Source: Vibrio lentus (GTDB lineage: Bacteria; Pseudomonadota; Gammaproteobacteria; Enterobacterales; Vibrionaceae). From it: a stretch of DNA of 64,000 nt. The notes beneath the pieces were generated by a model that was not told the origin of the DNA, searched no databases, and worked only from the letters and a program-made list of their open reading frames with translations. Each line of letters begins with the position of its first letter. The first letter of the stretch is position 1. The stretch is from the NCBI RefSeq assembly GCF_030409755.1, contig NZ_JAUFQE010000002.1, forward strand, positions 1,798,001-1,862,000, given 5' to 3'. Both the position numbers and the translations under genes were made by a program. Shown piece after piece: positions 8,827 to 20,609 of the stretch.

Positions 8827-10033
8827 CTCGTGCTCCTTTAGAAATCACGACTACACCATCGTCAGATACGTGGTAATGCTTTTTATCTTCTGTCAGGTTT
8901 ACACCAATCTGAGTGCCTGGTGCAATGTCGGCATCTTTATCAATGATAACGCGACGTAGTATACAACCTTCGCCAACCTTCACATCACCAAGTAAGATAC
9001 TCTCGCTGATATCACACGCTGATGCGATATTGCTGCGGAAACCCAACACACTCTTTTCAATGCGCGAACCACGAACATAACTACCGCTACACACAAGGCT
9101 ATCAATGATCTGAATTCGACCATTTGCCGAGTCAGTAAAGGTAGCTGGTGGCAGTGGCGGATAATAAGTGTGTAGAGGCCATTTGCGGTTGTATAGCGAG
9201 AATGGCGCATCTTTCTTAAGAAGGTCCATATGAGCTTGCCAGTACGCGTCAATCGTACCTACATCGCGCCAGTAAACTTCTTCTTTTTCACCGGTAATGC
9301 GGTTGGTGCTGAAGTCATAAACAAACACATCACCACGTGGGAACATGTTTGGAATAATATCTTTACCGAAATCGTGAGTAGAATCAGGCTTATCTGCATC
9401 TTCTGTTAGTTCGGCAAATAGCTCTTTTGCTTCGAACACGTAGTTGCCCATTGAAACGAGCGCAGATTCAGGATCGCCTGGAATCGGCTTCGGATTTGCA
9501 GGTTTCTCTTCAAAGCCAATCATGCGGCCTTCAGCATCAACCTCGATAACACCGAATTCTGATGCTTCAGCAAGCGGCATGCGCAGTGCAGAAACGGTTA
9601 GCGCTGCTTTTTTCTCTTTATGGAAATCAAGCATCTGCTTGATGTCCATTTTGTAGATATGGTCAGAACCAAAAATACAGACTTGATCAGGTTCTTCCAA
9701 CTCCATAAAGCCCATGTTTTGGTAGATAGCATCTGCTGTACCTTCGTACCAACGCTTCCCTTTACGCATTTGCGCAGGAATAGGGTCAATGAAGCGATCT
9801 GTTATGCCACTGATATTCCAACCTTTTTTCATATGGTGGAACAGTGATTGTGACTTGAATTGTGTTAATACATAGATCTTCATCAGATCAGCATTAACGA
9901 AGTTGTTCAAAGCGAAATCAATTAAGCGGTAGCTACCACCGAAAGGAACCGAGGGTTTGCTGCGAGATTCAGTTAAAGGTCTTAAGCGAGAGCCTTCACC
10001 ACCAGCAAGAATCATTCCCAATACACCAGCCAT
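8816..10033 (-). CDS. glgC: Glucose-1-phosphate adenylyltransferase GlgC
   Basis: 405 residues from the ATG at 10033 (MAGVLGMILAGGEGSRLRPL), preceded by a GGAG ribosome site; the frame is open further upstream but without support. It makes ADP-glucose from glucose-1-phosphate and ATP, the committed step of glycogen synthesis. Visible motifs are the nucleotide-binding GGEGSRLRPLTESRSKPSVPFGG loop, the catalytic-site FEEKPANPKPIPGDP region and a C-terminal left-handed beta-helix with hexapeptide repeats. First gene of glgC-glgA. Confidence 0.95.
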   Translation of the reverse strand: MAGVLGMILAGGEGSRLRPLTESRSKPSVPFGGSYRLIDFALNNFVNADLMKIYVLTQFKSQSLFHHMKKGWNISGITDRFIDPIPAQMRKGKRWYEGTADAIYQNMGFMELEEPDQVCIFGSDHIYKMDIKQMLDFHKEKKAALTVSALRMPLAEASEFGVIEVDAEGRMIGFEEKPANPKPIPGDPESALVSMGNYVFEAKELFAELTEDADKPDSTHDFGKDIIPNMFPRGDVFVYDFSTNRITGEKEEVYWRDVGTIDAYWQAHMDLLKKDAPFSLYNRKWPLHTYYPPLPPATFTDSANGRIQIIDSLVCSGSYVRGSRIEKSVLGFRSNIASACDISESILLGDVKVGEGCILRRVIIDKDADIAPGTQIGVNLTEDKKHYHVSDDGVVVISKGARVGY

Positions 10034-10522
10034 TTTATTCTCCATATATTTATAGCTTGTCGATGTCAGTACTCGTAGAGGTATCTTCCTCTGGGGGATG
10101 AGCACTAACACTTGTTTCGGTACTTAACGAATATCTATTCACATACAGTGACAGTATCCTAAGCCAAACGTTGTTATGTGTGCACTATTCTTTGCACTTG
10201 GTTTGATATACGTTATCGACTTTCCTGTCGATTTCAATTTTTAATACGCCATTCTGTGTTACGCAAGCTTATTGCTTTCCTAAGACTTAAAGCAGCTCAC
10301 ATTACACCGCCTGAGCGAAACATTACATTAACACCCGGCACACATCAGGTATACAACTAAACACTGATCTGTGACTTACAATATTTTAATTAAGTTACAT
10401 TCTCGTTAAAGTTTCATAAGAAGATAATATAAATTTTTTAATTTATTTCACCCTGCGAATTTAATAAATCTCCACAAGTGAGACAGTAACTCATACAGTT
10501 GCATATTTACTCATGTTTAGAT
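10034..10522. other. Intergenic region upstream of glgC
   Basis: About 490 bases between the glgC start and the topA terminator. It should hold the glgC promoter, read on the minus strand. It is A/T-rich around 10380-10450. No gene, RNA or clear operator was recognised. Confidence 0.5.
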
Positions 10523-10556
10523 CAAAAAAAAGCAGCCTAATGGCTGCTTTTTTGAT
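10518..10556. terminator. Terminator after topA
   Basis: GATCAAAAAA-AAGCAGCC and its complement form a near-perfect palindrome with T runs on both strands; placed just after the topA stop on the minus strand. Confidence 0.85.
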
Positions 10557-10569
10557 CAATAAAGTTCAA

Positions 10570-13200
10570 TTACTTTTCTTTGGGCTTCTTACGTTTATCC
10601 GTTACTTCCCATTTGCCGTCGATATACAAAGCGGTCCAACCAGAAGGTTTTCCGTCTACTTCAGTTCGAACATAGTTCTCTTTGGTCTTACGACTAAAGC
10701 GAACTACTGCTGGCTTACCATCTGGATCAGCAGCAGGTGCTGATGCTAGGTATTGGAATTTAGGTGAAATACGGTCTTTAAAACGAACAAGCTCTTCCAC
10801 CAATGGTGCACGAGTTTCACGTGATTTAGGGAAATTACTCGCCGCCATAAACAAGCCAGAAGCACCATCACGAAGAACAAAGTACGCGTCTGAGTTTTCA
10901 CATGGGAGCTCAGGGAAGTGCACAGGGTCTTCTTTAGGTGGCGCAACTTCGCCGTTTTTCAGAATCTTACGAGTGTTTTTACAATCTTCACTCGTACAAT
11001 CCATGTATTTACCAAAACGGCCATTTTTAAGAACCATGTCAGAACCACACTTGTCACACTCAACAAGTGGACCATCATAGCCCTTCACTTTGAACTCGCC
11101 GTGTTCAACCACATAACCTTCACAGTTAGGGTTGTTACCACATACGTGCATCTTACGCTTATCGTCAATCAGATAAGCATCCATTGCCGTTTCACAGATA
11201 GGACAACGCTTTTTAGCTCGAAGTGCTGCGGTTTCAACGTCTTCTTCTAGAACGTTGATTATGCCTTCTTCATCACCAAGGTTGATCGTTGTCTTACAAC
11301 GTTCTTTTGGTGGAAGCGCATAACCAGAACAACCAAGGAATACGCCTGTTGAAGCAGTACGAATACCCATTTTACGGCTACAAGTTGGACACTCAATATC
11401 GGTTTCAACGATATGGTTTGGCTTCATGCCACCCGCATCTTCATCGAGATCCGCTTGCTCTAGGTCGCCAGTAAAGTCTGTGAAGAAGTTATCTAGAACG
11501 CCTTTCCAGCTCGCTTCACCTTCTGCGATTTGGTCTAACTTTTGCTCCATACGAGCTGTAAAGTCATAGTTCATTAGGTCATTGAAGCTGCCATCTAGAC
11601 GGTCAGTAACAATTTCACCCATTTTTTCAGCATAGAAACGACGCTGTTCAACTTTCACATAGCCACGGTCTTGAATCGTCGAGATGATTGACGCGTAGGT
11701 TGACGGACGACCAATACCACGCTTCTCTAGTTCTTTAACCAATGCAGCTTCCGTGAAACGTGCTGGTGGCTTAGTGAAGTGCTGTTTAGGGTCTAGAGCA
11801 ATCAGGTCAAGCTTATCGCCGATTTGAACCGCAGGAAGAATAGTATCTTCATTCTTACCCATTGGACGTTGAACACGAGTCCAACCATCAAATTTAAGGA
11901 TACGACCTTTCGCTTTCAGCGTGTACTCATCCGCTTTAACACTTACTGTTGTTGAATCGTATTGCGCTGGCGTCATTTGACACGCGACGAATTGATTCCA
12001 AATCAGCGAGTAAAGTTTGTGAGCATCAGCATCAACACCATTTAAGTCTTCAGACTTCACATCAACGCTTGAAGGACGAATCGCTTCGTGGGCTTCTTGT
12101 GCGCCCTCTTTGCTACCGTAAACAAGTGCTTTAGCTGGCAAATATTGCGCACCAAACTCAGAACCGATGTATTCACGTGCGGCCTCTACAGCCTCTGAAC
12201 TCAAGTTAGTCGAGTCAGTACGCATATAAGTGATGTAACCCGCCTCATAGAGACGCTGAGCCAACATCATGGTTTTCTTTACGCCGTAGCCAAGACGCGT
12301 ACTCGCAGCTTGTTGCAACGTTGACGTGATGTAAGGGGCAGACGGCTTACTCTTCGTTGGGCGGTCTTCGCGTTTACATACTTCGTATTGAGCTTTGTCT
12401 AATACACTGACGGCAGCTAAAGTTTGCGCTTCGTTTACCGGTCTGAAAGCAACACCATCTTTCTGTGCAACTTGCAGTCTGAAATCTGTTTTATCCGTCG
12501 TTTTAGTATCAGCATGCACATCCCAGAACTCTTCAGGGATAAAGGCGTTGATCTCGCGCTCACGCTCAACCAGTAGTTTTACAGCTACAGATTGAACACG
12601 GCCAGCGGATAAGCCTCGTGCTACTTTTTTCCAAAGCAGAGGTGACACCATAAAGCCCACAACACGGTCCATAAAACGTCGTGCTTGCTGTGCGTTTACG
12701 CCATCGATGTTTAGCTCACCTGGAGTTTCGAAAGCTTGCTGAATAGCATTTTTAGTAATTTCGTTAAAAACCACTCGTTTGTATCGCGTTTCATCGCCAC
12801 CGATGATCTCACGAAGGTGCCATGCGATAGCTTCTCCTTCGCGATCCAAATCGGTTGCGAGATAAACATGGTCTGCGTTCTCAGCCAGTTTTTGCAATTC
12901 AGCAACGACTTTTTCTTTACCTGGTAGAATTTGGTAGTTCGCTTCCCACTCATTATATGGGTTGATACCCATCTTTTTAATAAGCGCTTTGCGATCTTTT
13001 TCTTTCTTGATACGAGCTTTATCTTCTGGGCTCATACCCTTGGTTGAAACTGCAGTAGCCTTTTTACCAGTGCTTTGACCTGCCGTTGGTAAATCACGTA
13101 CGTGACCTACACTCGACTTAACGACAAAGTCTTTGCCAAGATATTTATTGATGGTTTTAGCCTTGGCCGGCGACTCCACTATAACTAGCGATTTACCCAT
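10570..13200 (-). CDS. topA: DNA topoisomerase I TopA
   Basis: 876 residues from the ATG at 13200 ([16 protein letters not shown]), the family's usual start. Relaxes negative supercoils as a type IA enzyme. The TOPRIM domain carries DLDREGEA at 117-124, and the active-site tyrosine is Tyr325 in [10 protein letters not shown]. The C-terminal part has several four-cysteine zinc ribbons (for example [27 protein letters not shown]), followed by a basic tail. Divergent from yciN as in E. coli. Confidence 0.96.
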   Translation of the reverse strand: MGKSLVIVESPAKAKTINKYLGKDFVVKSSVGHVRDLPTAGQSTGKKATAVSTKGMSPEDKARIKKEKDRKALIKKMGINPYNEWEANYQILPGKEKVVAELQKLAENADHVYLATDLDREGEAIAWHLREIIGGDETRYKRVVFNEITKNAIQQAFETPGELNIDGVNAQQARRFMDRVVGFMVSPLLWKKVARGLSAGRVQSVAVKLLVEREREINAFIPEEFWDVHADTKTTDKTDFRLQVAQKDGVAFRPVNEAQTLAAVSVLDKAQYEVCKREDRPTKSKPSAPYITSTLQQAASTRLGYGVKKTMMLAQRLYEAGYITYMRTDSTNLSSEAVEAAREYIGSEFGAQYLPAKALVYGSKEGAQEAHEAIRPSSVDVKSEDLNGVDADAHKLYSLIWNQFVACQMTPAQYDSTTVSVKADEYTLKAKGRILKFDGWTRVQRPMGKNEDTILPAVQIGDKLDLIALDPKQHFTKPPARFTEAALVKELEKRGIGRPSTYASIISTIQDRGYVKVEQRRFYAEKMGEIVTDRLDGSFNDLMNYDFTARMEQKLDQIAEGEASWKGVLDNFFTDFTGDLEQADLDEDAGGMKPNHIVETDIECPTCSRKMGIRTASTGVFLGCSGYALPPKERCKTTINLGDEEGIINVLEEDVETAALRAKKRCPICETAMDAYLIDDKRKMHVCGNNPNCEGYVVEHGEFKVKGYDGPLVECDKCGSDMVLKNGRFGKYMDCTSEDCKNTRKILKNGEVAPPKEDPVHFPELPCENSDAYFVLRDGASGLFMAASNFPKSRETRAPLVEELVRFKDRISPKFQYLASAPAADPDGKPAVVRFSRKTKENYVRTEVDGKPSGWTALYIDGKWEVTDKRKKPKEK

Positions 13201-13640
13201 ATTGACTCTAACGTCCTTAATCACGATGCTTCAGCACCAACAATTTAACTTGTGGGCTTTTACGCATGATATTCTAAATTCATTGCTTCTTTTTTTACTA
13301 TTGTGCGAGATTACTAGAAGATCAACCGCTTTTTTCAAAATTGGATCTGATCGGTCGACAAATCGACGACTCAGCGGATAAAAGGGTCACAATGTAAAAA
13401 AGCGATAAAGTACTCACGAAGAATACTTGCAAGAGCCTATTCATCAGGCATTACGTATAAACGCGGTCATACTAAGCTTGTCCGCGAATCTAACGCGAGC
13501 CCCATTCAATTATTTTTGTCATAAATCACAAAATAAATGATGGAGATTCGAAAAGACTCTCTTATTCGGTTGTGAAATCATTGAATTTCTAGTTCTACAC
13601 AATAAACTCAACGATATATTCAGTTATCAGAGATGAACTC
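13201..13640. other. Divergent intergenic region topA/yciN
   Basis: 440 bases between the diverging starts of topA and yciN; promoters for both must lie here. No gene or structured RNA was recognised. Confidence 0.5.
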
Positions 13641-13886
13641 ATGACAAAGAAAGTAATAGCAGAATTTGATTTACTGCTTATCGCAAACCAAATTATCCAA
13701 TCACATGATGACTACATTGAAGGCATGCGCACAAACAGCGTAGTAGAAAAAGACGACGTACTCGTCTTTAAGGGTGAATACTTCTTAGACAGCAACGGAT
13801 TGCCAACAGAGAATACAACCGCAGTATTTAACATGTTTAAATACTTAGCGCACCATCTTTCAAAAGAATTTACGCTTCAGCAATAA
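13641..13886 (+). CDS. yciN: YciN-family small protein
   Basis: 81 residues. The stretch DVLVFKGEYFLDSNGLPTENTTAVFNMFKYLAHHLS aligns almost without gaps to E. coli YciN (83 residues), and the gene is next to topA in both genomes. The function is not established. A short hairpin terminator shared with convergent aroA follows. Confidence 0.88.
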   Translation: MTKKVIAEFDLLLIANQIIQSHDDYIEGMRTNSVVEKDDVLVFKGEYFLDSNGLPTENTTAVFNMFKYLAHHLSKEFTLQQ

Positions 13887-13888
13887 TG

Positions 13889-13919
13889 AAAAAGCTTGCC
13901 ATTTAGGCAAGCTTTTTTA
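13889..13919. terminator. Bidirectional terminator yciN/aroA
   Basis: AAAAAGCTTGCC/GGCAAGCTTTTTT hairpin between convergent genes. Confidence 0.85.
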
Positions 13920-13948
13920 CTTCCTGAACCTTTCTACACTCAATATTT

Positions 13949-15229
13949 TTATTGGCTCAGCATTTTTAGCTTGTCGAAGTAGTCAGGGAAAGTCTTTGAA
14001 GTACAACCTGGATCATTAATGGTCACAGGTGTATCACTCAACGCCACCAACGAGAAACACATCGCCATACGGTGATCATCATAGGTGTCTATCGCCGCAT
14101 GTGTCAGTTCAGCAACAGGGTTAACGATAATGTAATCTTCACCCTCTTCGACCTCTGCGCCAACTTTACGAAGCTCTGTCGCCATCGCCGCTAAGCGATC
14201 GGTCTCTTTAACACGCCAGTTGTAAACATTACGAATGGCCGTTGTACCTTTAGCAAATAAGGCTGTCGTTGCGATAGTCATCGCTGCGTCTGGAATATGG
14301 TTGTAATCCATATCAATGCCTTTCAGATCGCCACAGCGAGAGATAACGTAGTCATCACCCCATTCAATTTCAGCACCCATTTTTTCAAGCGCATCAGCGA
14401 ATTGAATATCGCCTTGGATACTGTTTTTGCCAATACCCGTGACTTTAATCTCGCCGCCTTTAATCGCCGCAGCGGCAAGGAAGTAAGATGCCGATGACGC
14501 ATCGCCTTCAACTAAGAAGTCACCCGGTGCAGAGTACGATTGACCCGTAGGAATCACGAACTCTTGATAATCGTTATTGATCACGTCCACACCAAATTGT
14601 TTCATAATGTGTAGCGTGATATCGATGTAAGGTTTTGAAACTAATTCGCCATCAATTTTAATGGTCACGTCGCCTTCAGCTAAAGGTGCAGCCATTAAAA
14701 ATGCCGTCAAAAACTGACTAGAAATAGAACCATCAATAGAAACCGTACCACTCTTAAGGCCAGTACCCTTAATTTTTAACGGTGGGAAGTTTTCGTTTTC
14801 TAGATATTCTACATCGGCGCCTGCTGCTCGCAATGCGGTGACTAGATGACCAATTGGGCGCTCTTTCATTCGAGGTTCGCCAGTCAGTACATATTCGCCA
14901 TGGCCTAAGCATAATGCTGCGGCTAATGGACGCATCGCTGTACCAGCGTTACCTAAGAAAAGCTCAAGAGCTTGGTCGCTTGAAAATGCACCACCAACGC
15001 CCGTTACTTCACAGACGGTTTTATCTGCAGACAATTGATAATCAACGCCCAACTGAGTCAAAGCATTCAGCATGTGGCGGATATCATCACTGTCTAACAA
15101 ATTGGTTAGGCGTGTTGTTCCAGTCGAAAGTGCCGCTAAAAGAAGTGCACGGTTAGATACACTTTTTGAACCAGGTAAGTTAACTTCCCCGCTCACTTTT
15201 TGAATTGGTTGTAACGTAAGGCTTTCCAT
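13949..15229 (-). CDS. aroA: 3-phosphoshikimate 1-carboxyvinyltransferase (EPSP synthase) AroA
   Basis: 426 residues from the ATG at 15229 ([12 protein letters not shown]), which matches the E. coli start; the frame runs eight codons further upstream. Joins shikimate-3-phosphate and phosphoenolpyruvate in the shikimate pathway. Signatures are [17 protein letters not shown] near the start, [15 protein letters not shown] near residues 89-103 and [17 protein letters not shown] in the C-terminal half. The conserved Gly-96-type motif (NAGTAMR) is the normal class I form. Confidence 0.96.
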   Translation of the reverse strand: MESLTLQPIQKVSGEVNLPGSKSVSNRALLLAALSTGTTRLTNLLDSDDIRHMLNALTQLGVDYQLSADKTVCEVTGVGGAFSSDQALELFLGNAGTAMRPLAAALCLGHGEYVLTGEPRMKERPIGHLVTALRAAGADVEYLENENFPPLKIKGTGLKSGTVSIDGSISSQFLTAFLMAAPLAEGDVTIKIDGELVSKPYIDITLHIMKQFGVDVINNDYQEFVIPTGQSYSAPGDFLVEGDASSASYFLAAAAIKGGEIKVTGIGKNSIQGDIQFADALEKMGAEIEWGDDYVISRCGDLKGIDMDYNHIPDAAMTIATTALFAKGTTAIRNVYNWRVKETDRLAAMATELRKVGAEVEEGEDYIIVNPVAELTHAAIDTYDDHRMAMCFSLVALSDTPVTINDPGCTSKTFPDYFDKLKMLSQ

Positions 15230-15391
15230 TAAATCTTTTAGTCCTTGTACCACCCGAAGCCACTGGCGCGTATTTATTTTCGGGTGATGAATAATTCTTC
15301 GTACTTGCAGACTAACGAACTTTTCCGATGAACTCCAGAGCTAATCCCTCCGTTAAAGGCTATTAATTCGCCAACTAAACGTATTTACATA

Positions 15392-15847
15392 CTAGTATGC
15401 TAGATCCACTCGCACGCCATCAGAAAAATATAGGATTCGCACGTCATCACCACGATTAAACAACATAGAATTGTCGACATCTTGAATGATGTTGACCAGC
15501 TTATTGTCTTTGGTTTTGACCAATAACTCGACCAACTTGTATTCAACTCTATATTGGGTGTTGCCTCGATTACGCGCAATGCCCGCCCCAGCGACAGCAC
15601 CAACGGCCGTAGCCACCTCTTTACCCGTGCCACCACCAAATTGGTTACCGATCAAGCCACCAATCGCCGCGCCTAGTAAGGTTTCCCAACCATTCGCTTT
15701 CGATTCAACGATTTCCTGTTGCGTGATATATCTAACCGTATCAATTTCACCATAAACGACCTCGTTAACAGGGCGAGCTTCGTTCCGGTTGTAAGCTGCA
15801 TTTGCCAACATGGGTAAAACAAGTAAAATCCAAAGCAACTTTTTCAT
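15392..15847 (-). CDS. Glycine-zipper 2TM envelope protein (SlyB/OsmB-like domain)
   Basis: 151 residues with a signal peptide (MKKLLWILLVLPMLANA) but no lipobox cysteine. A glycine-zipper segment at roughly 57-92 (GAAIGGLIGNQFGGGTGKEVATAVGAVAGAGIARN) is followed by a C-terminal beta-rich part (YRVEYKLVELLVKTKDNKLVNIIQDVD). Similar proteins are periplasmic or outer-membrane-associated and of unknown role. It is divergent from aat. Confidence 0.75.
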   Translation of the reverse strand: MKKLLWILLVLPMLANAAYNRNEARPVNEVVYGEIDTVRYITQQEIVESKANGWETLLGAAIGGLIGNQFGGGTGKEVATAVGAVAGAGIARNRGNTQYRVEYKLVELLVKTKDNKLVNIIQDVDNSMLFNRGDDVRILYFSDGVRVDLAY

Positions 15848-15900
15848 GGTAAAACTCCTGAAGACCTCTTGGTCATTGATTAATCTGTAATGCGGTACTT

Positions 15901-16614
15901 ATGACTATATACCTAACCGAGCTTGATACTACTAGTATAGAGTTTCCTTCGCCCTTTGAAGCCCTCGACGAACCGAATGGCTTGCTCGCCTTTGGGGGTG
16001 ATTTGTCACCGATGCGAATTTTAAACGCTTATAGCCAAGGTATATTTCCATGGTATGGGCCTGGGGAGCCTATACTTTGGTGGAGCCCTGCACCGCGAGC
16101 AGTATTTAATCCTAAGACATTCGAACCGTCAAAAAGTCTTAAAAAGTTTCAAAGAAAGCACAATTATCGAGTTAGCATCAACCAAGCGACCGATAAAGTG
16201 ATTGGTTACTGTTCATCGCTCAGACCTCAAGAAGAAACGTGGTTAAACGAAGACATGCAAACCGCCTACCGCGAATTGTCAGCATTAGGTTTTTGTCACT
16301 CGGTAGAGGTTTGGCAAGACGATGAGCTGATTGGAGGCCTATACGGCTTGCAGAGAGGTCAGGTATTTTGTGGTGAATCGATGTTTAGCTTGAAGACTAA
16401 TGCCTCAAAAATTGCGCTATGGTATTTCTGCAGACACTTTAAGAAATTTGGAGGAAAGCTCATCGATTGCCAAGTCATGAACCCACACTTGGACTCGTTA
16501 GGCGCTATCGAAGTAGAAAGAGATGAGTTTCTTAGTGCTCTGAAAATACTCAAAGAAAATCAGCTTGACGATGGATGTTTTGAAGCACAATGGCTAGAGG
16601 GAATGCCTTCATGA
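15901..16614 (+). CDS. aat: Leucyl/phenylalanyl-tRNA-protein transferase Aat
   Basis: 237 residues. Transfers Leu or Phe from tRNA to proteins with N-terminal Lys or Arg, marking them for ClpS/ClpAP. Motifs: FPSPFEALDEPNGLLAFGGDLSP near the start, YSQGIFPWYGPGEPILWWSPAPR and GGLYGLQRGQVFCGESMFS. The stop overlaps the bpt start (ATGA), so the two tagging enzymes are translationally coupled. Confidence 0.96.
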   Translation: MTIYLTELDTTSIEFPSPFEALDEPNGLLAFGGDLSPMRILNAYSQGIFPWYGPGEPILWWSPAPRAVFNPKTFEPSKSLKKFQRKHNYRVSINQATDKVIGYCSSLRPQEETWLNEDMQTAYRELSALGFCHSVEVWQDDELIGGLYGLQRGQVFCGESMFSLKTNASKIALWYFCRHFKKFGGKLIDCQVMNPHLDSLGAIEVERDEFLSALKILKENQLDDGCFEAQWLEGMPS

Positions 16615-17309
16615 GTTCAGATTTACAACAAATCAGAATTGGATTAACCGATAACCATGCTTGCAGCTATCTGCCACACCTCCAAGAACGTGTAGCAGTG
16701 ACGCTCGATGAATTTATGCACACAGCAGATAACTACGAAGTACTGCTTGCGAATGGGTTTCGTCGCAGTGGCAGCACAATCTACAAACCGCATTGTGACA
16801 ATTGCTCAGCTTGTCAGGCTATTCGCCTTTCCATCCCTGAAATAAAGTTTTCAAAAAGCCAGCGACGAATCCTGAACAAAGCCAAGTCATTCCACTGGGA
16901 ATTTAAAGACACGATGGATGACAACTGGTTTGATTTATACAGCCGATACATTACCGCTCGTCATCAATCCGGAACCATGTATCCTCCAAAGAAGGAAGAG
17001 TTCCTACAGTTCTCCAAAAACGAGTGGCTTACTACACAATACATGCACATCTACAATGAGAACCAGTTGGTCGGCATCGCTGTTACCGATGTTATGTCTC
17101 ACTGCACCAGCGCGTTTTATACCTTCTTCGACCCTGACATCGATATCTCTATGGGAACCTTAAGCGTTTTGTTCCAGATTCAACACGCGCAAAAAGAGCA
17201 AAAACAATGGCTATATTTGGGTTATCAAATCGATGAATGTCCTGTTATGAACTATAAAGTACGATTTCAACGTCATCAAAGGCTAGTAAATCAACGGTGG
17301 CAAGGGTAG
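16611..17309 (+). CDS. bpt: Aspartate/glutamate leucyltransferase Bpt
   Basis: 232 residues from the ATG at 16611, which overlaps the aat stop and has a GAGGGA ribosome site. Belongs to the ATE/Bpt family, which adds Leu to N-terminal Asp or Glu. The N-terminal cysteines HCDNCSACQAIR and the RYITARHQSGTMYPP stretch are typical, as is WLYLGYQIDECPVMNYKVRF near the end. Acts in the same N-degron pathway as Aat and ClpS. Confidence 0.93.
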   Translation: MSSDLQQIRIGLTDNHACSYLPHLQERVAVTLDEFMHTADNYEVLLANGFRRSGSTIYKPHCDNCSACQAIRLSIPEIKFSKSQRRILNKAKSFHWEFKDTMDDNWFDLYSRYITARHQSGTMYPPKKEEFLQFSKNEWLTTQYMHIYNENQLVGIAVTDVMSHCTSAFYTFFDPDIDISMGTLSVLFQIQHAQKEQKQWLYLGYQIDECPVMNYKVRFQRHQRLVNQRWQG

Positions 17310-17390
17310 AATACGCGACAACTTTACATATTTTGATTTTAACGGCACAATCAAGCCGTTGAAAACCGCCAAGTTTCGAAAGAGGATTAG

Positions 17391-17609
<219 letters not shown>

Positions 17610-17629
17610 TTTTTAATTATCGAATACGA

Positions 17630-17660
17630 TAAAAAACGGAGCTCTATGCTCCGTTTTTTA
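17630..17660 (+). terminator. Terminator after infA
   Basis: AAAAAACGGAGC/GCTCCGTTTTTT hairpin. Confidence 0.85.
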
Positions 17661-17865
17661 CCGCCTATACAAAGGCAAATAGATTCGCTAATCGCTTTAT
17701 AAGTCACTCTATTTCCTATGGTAGAGTCCCTAACCCGCGTCACGCTCAGCTAAAGCCTCACCCTTCAATGTTTAACCCCAACTCTATATCGCCAAGTAAA
17801 TACTCATTATTACGCTCTAGTCGCATCTACGCGCATTTCTAGCTGTCTTTTCAAGCACCCAGATA
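17661..17865. other. Intergenic spacer infA/clpA
   Basis: The 366-base gap between infA and clpA contains only the two terminators listed here. No tRNA gene was seen, unlike E. coli, where serW lies in this gap. Confidence 0.5.
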
Positions 17866-17899
17866 CAAAAAAACGCACAACCGAAGTCATGCGTTTTTA
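17866..17899 (-). terminator. Terminator after clpA
   Basis: On the minus strand a nine-pair stem (ACGCATGAC with GTTGTGCGT, two G-T wobbles) is capped by TTCG and followed by a T run. Confidence 0.75.
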
Positions 17900-17975
17900 T
17901 CAAAGTATTGCGTTTAAGTGCGTCTACTCTTCGTTAGTGACTAATAATAGTTAGCTACTAGCTAGCCTCTAGCTC

Positions 17976-20249
17976 TTAGTGCATCACTTCTTCTTTGGCA
18001 CCTACGTAAACAAAGTCCAATTCATCTTTCTTCAGAGACACTTTCACAGTACCGCCGTCGACCAAACTACCGAACAACAATTCATTCGCAAGCGGCTTCT
18101 TAAGCTTCTCTTGAATAACTCGGCCCATAGGACGTGCGCCCATGGTCTTGTCATAGCCTAGATGTGCTAACCAGTGACGAGCATCTTCAGACACTTCTAA
18201 AGAAACACCACGTGCGTCCAGTTGAACCTGAAGCTCTACAATAAACTTATCGACAACTTGGCTGATTACACTTGGGTCTAAACTGTTGAACCAAATGATA
18301 TTATCAAGACGGTTACGGAACTCCGGAGTGAAGACCTTCTTAATCTCACCCATTGCATCTGGCGCATGATCTTGTTGGATCAGACCGATCGATTTCTTCT
18401 CGGTTTCCGCGACACCTGCGTTGGTTGTCATGACTAAGATCACATTACGAAAATCCGCTTTGCGACCGTTGTTGTCCGTCAAAGTACCGTTATCCATCAC
18501 TTGTAATAACAAGTTAAAGATATCTGGGTGAGCCTTCTCGATCTCATCAAGTAACACAACAGAGTGCGGGTTCTTGATTACTGCATCAGTGAGTAGACCA
18601 CCTTGATCGTATCCTACATAACCAGGAGGAGCACCAATCAGACGGCTCACAGAGTGACGTTCACCGTATTCAGACATATCAAAACGTAGCAGCTCAATAC
18701 CCATCAGTTTAGAAAGCTGAACCGTCACCTCAGTTTTACCCACACCAGTAGGACCAGCAAATAGGAATGAACCAACAGGTTTATTGTCTGCTCCTAATCC
18801 TGCACGAGTCAGCTTGATCGCTTCGCTCAATACATCGATCGCTGGATCTTGTCCGAATACCAACATTTTCATGCGGTCATCCAGTTTCTGCAGCGTATCT
18901 TTGTCTGAAGATGATACTGACTTTTCAGGAATACGAGCCATTTTCGCAACCATCGACTCGATATCAGCCACGCTCACTGTCTTCTTACGACGACTTGCTG
19001 GAGCTAAACGACTACGAGCACCTGCTTCATCAATAACGTCAATCGCCTTATCTGGAAGGTGACGTTCATTAATATACTTAGCAGACAGCTCCACAGCGGC
19101 ACGTAACGCTTTATTTGTGTAACGCACTTCATGGTGAGCTTCGTATTTTGGCTTCAAGCCAATCAGAATCTTGGTCGTGTCATCAAGTGATGGTTCAACA
19201 ATATCGATTTTTTGGAAGCGACGAGATAACGCACGTTCCTTCTCAAAAATACTGCTGTACTCTTGGTAAGTGGTTGAACCGATACAACGTAATTTACCAC
19301 TGCTTAGTAGCGGTTTAATTAAGTTTGCAGCATCAACTTGTCCACCCGACGCAGCACCCGCACCAATGATGGTGTGAATTTCGTCGATGAACAAGATAGC
19401 GTCTTCTTCTTTTTCCAGTTGCTTAAGAATGGCTTTAAAGCGCTTCTCAAAGTCACCACGATATTTAGTACCTGCAAGCAGTGAACCAATATCTAAAGAG
19501 TAAATCACGCTGCTCTGAATGATTTCAGGCACCTGCCCTTCAACGATACGCCATGCAAGACCTTCTGCAATGGCCGTTTTACCTACACCCGCTTCACCCA
19601 CTAACAAAGGGTTATTTTTACGACGACGACACAATACTTGAACCGTTCGCTCAAGCTCTTTGTCACGACCGATGAGTGGGTCAATATTACCTTGCTTAGC
19701 CACTTCATTAAGATTGGTTGCAAAGTTTTCTAGACGGTCTTCAGAATTTGCTTCTTCAGCATTTTCTGCACCACCGAATGAATCAGGCGATGAAGCACTG
19801 TCGCCTTCGTTGCTTGCTTTGGTAATGCCGTGCGAAATGAAGTTAACGATGTCTAAGCGACTGATGTCGTTTTTCTTCAGTAGGTATGCCGCATGAGATT
19901 CTTGCTCACTAAAAATAGCCACAAGCACGTTTGCACCTGTTACTTCACTGCGACCTGAAGATTGGACATGAAAAACCGCGCGCTGAAGTACTCGTTGAAA
20001 GCTCAGTGTTGGCTGGGTTTCTCGAGTTTCATCGTTTTCTGGGATAAGCGGGGTTGTTTGATCAATAAAAATATCGAGCTCATTACGAAGAGCATCGAGA
20101 TCAGCCTGACAAGCTTGGAGCGCTTCCTTGGCCGCATCATTTTCTAATAATGCTAGTAGGAGGTGTTCGACAGTCATAAATTCATGTCGCTTGTCTCGCG
20201 CACGAGCAAATGCGCCATTTAAACTCGACTCTAATTCTTTATTTAGCAT
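17976..20249 (-). CDS. clpA: ATP-dependent Clp protease ATP-binding subunit ClpA
   Basis: 757-residue class 1 HSP100/AAA+ unfoldase that feeds ClpP. The N-domain (1-145, with [11 protein letters not shown]) binds ClpS. D1 has Walker [10 protein letters not shown] and D2 has [10 protein letters not shown]; the sensor and arginine-finger region follows. The ClpP-binding IGL loop is visible as KSIGLIQQD. The start has a strong AGGAGG site. Upstream clpS lies in the same direction, 39 bases away, forming a clpS-clpA operon. Confidence 0.97.
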   Translation of the reverse strand: MLNKELESSLNGAFARARDKRHEFMTVEHLLLALLENDAAKEALQACQADLDALRNELDIFIDQTTPLIPENDETRETQPTLSFQRVLQRAVFHVQSSGRSEVTGANVLVAIFSEQESHAAYLLKKNDISRLDIVNFISHGITKASNEGDSASSPDSFGGAENAEEANSEDRLENFATNLNEVAKQGNIDPLIGRDKELERTVQVLCRRRKNNPLLVGEAGVGKTAIAEGLAWRIVEGQVPEIIQSSVIYSLDIGSLLAGTKYRGDFEKRFKAILKQLEKEEDAILFIDEIHTIIGAGAASGGQVDAANLIKPLLSSGKLRCIGSTTYQEYSSIFEKERALSRRFQKIDIVEPSLDDTTKILIGLKPKYEAHHEVRYTNKALRAAVELSAKYINERHLPDKAIDVIDEAGARSRLAPASRRKKTVSVADIESMVAKMARIPEKSVSSSDKDTLQKLDDRMKMLVFGQDPAIDVLSEAIKLTRAGLGADNKPVGSFLFAGPTGVGKTEVTVQLSKLMGIELLRFDMSEYGERHSVSRLIGAPPGYVGYDQGGLLTDAVIKNPHSVVLLDEIEKAHPDIFNLLLQVMDNGTLTDNNGRKADFRNVILVMTTNAGVAETEKKSIGLIQQDHAPDAMGEIKKVFTPEFRNRLDNIIWFNSLDPSVISQVVDKFIVELQVQLDARGVSLEVSEDARHWLAHLGYDKTMGARPMGRVIQEKLKKPLANELLFGSLVDGGTVKVSLKKDELDFVYVGAKEEVMH

Positions 20250-20288
20250 AAGTACCTCCTAAGGGAACAACAGTGTTGTTCGAGCAAT

Positions 20289-20609
20289 TTATACTTGCTC
20301 CATTGTACATAGTAGCGGATGCTCATTTTCCTTTGAGTACATCCTTACCTGCGCTACCTTTGTTTCGGCTATTTCAGCACTGTATGTGCCGCAAATAGCT
20401 TTACCTTCATAATGAACCTTGAGCATCACTTCCGTTGCTTGTTCGATATCTAGTGAGAAAAACCGCTCGAGGATCTCGATGACAAAATCCATTGGCGTGT
20501 AATCATCGTTGTTCAATACAACGTTATACATAGCCGGTGGCTTTACTTTTGTTGCTTCTTTCTCCAGTAAATCTGAGCCTGGAGCTGCCCATTCGAAGTT
20601 TCTGCTCAT
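20289..20609 (-). CDS. clpS: ClpS adaptor (N-recognin)
   Basis: 106 residues. The conserved core [28 protein letters not shown] carries the Asn-Asp-Asp of the N-degron binding pocket; AMVHYEGKA-type helix 2 appears as [14 protein letters not shown]. Recognises N-terminal Leu, Phe, Trp and Tyr, including those added by Aat and Bpt, and delivers substrates to ClpA. Divergent from cspD, as in E. coli. Confidence 0.97.
   Translation of the reverse strand: MSRNFEWAAPGSDLLEKEATKVKPPAMYNVVLNNDDYTPMDFVIEILERFFSLDIEQATEVMLKVHYEGKAICGTYSAEIAETKVAQVRMYSKENEHPLLCTMEQV

Noticed and set aside
17610..17975. Search for a tRNA-Ser gene between infA and clpA, where E. coli has serW
   Set aside because: No cloverleaf or tRNA-like sequence was visible; only terminators.
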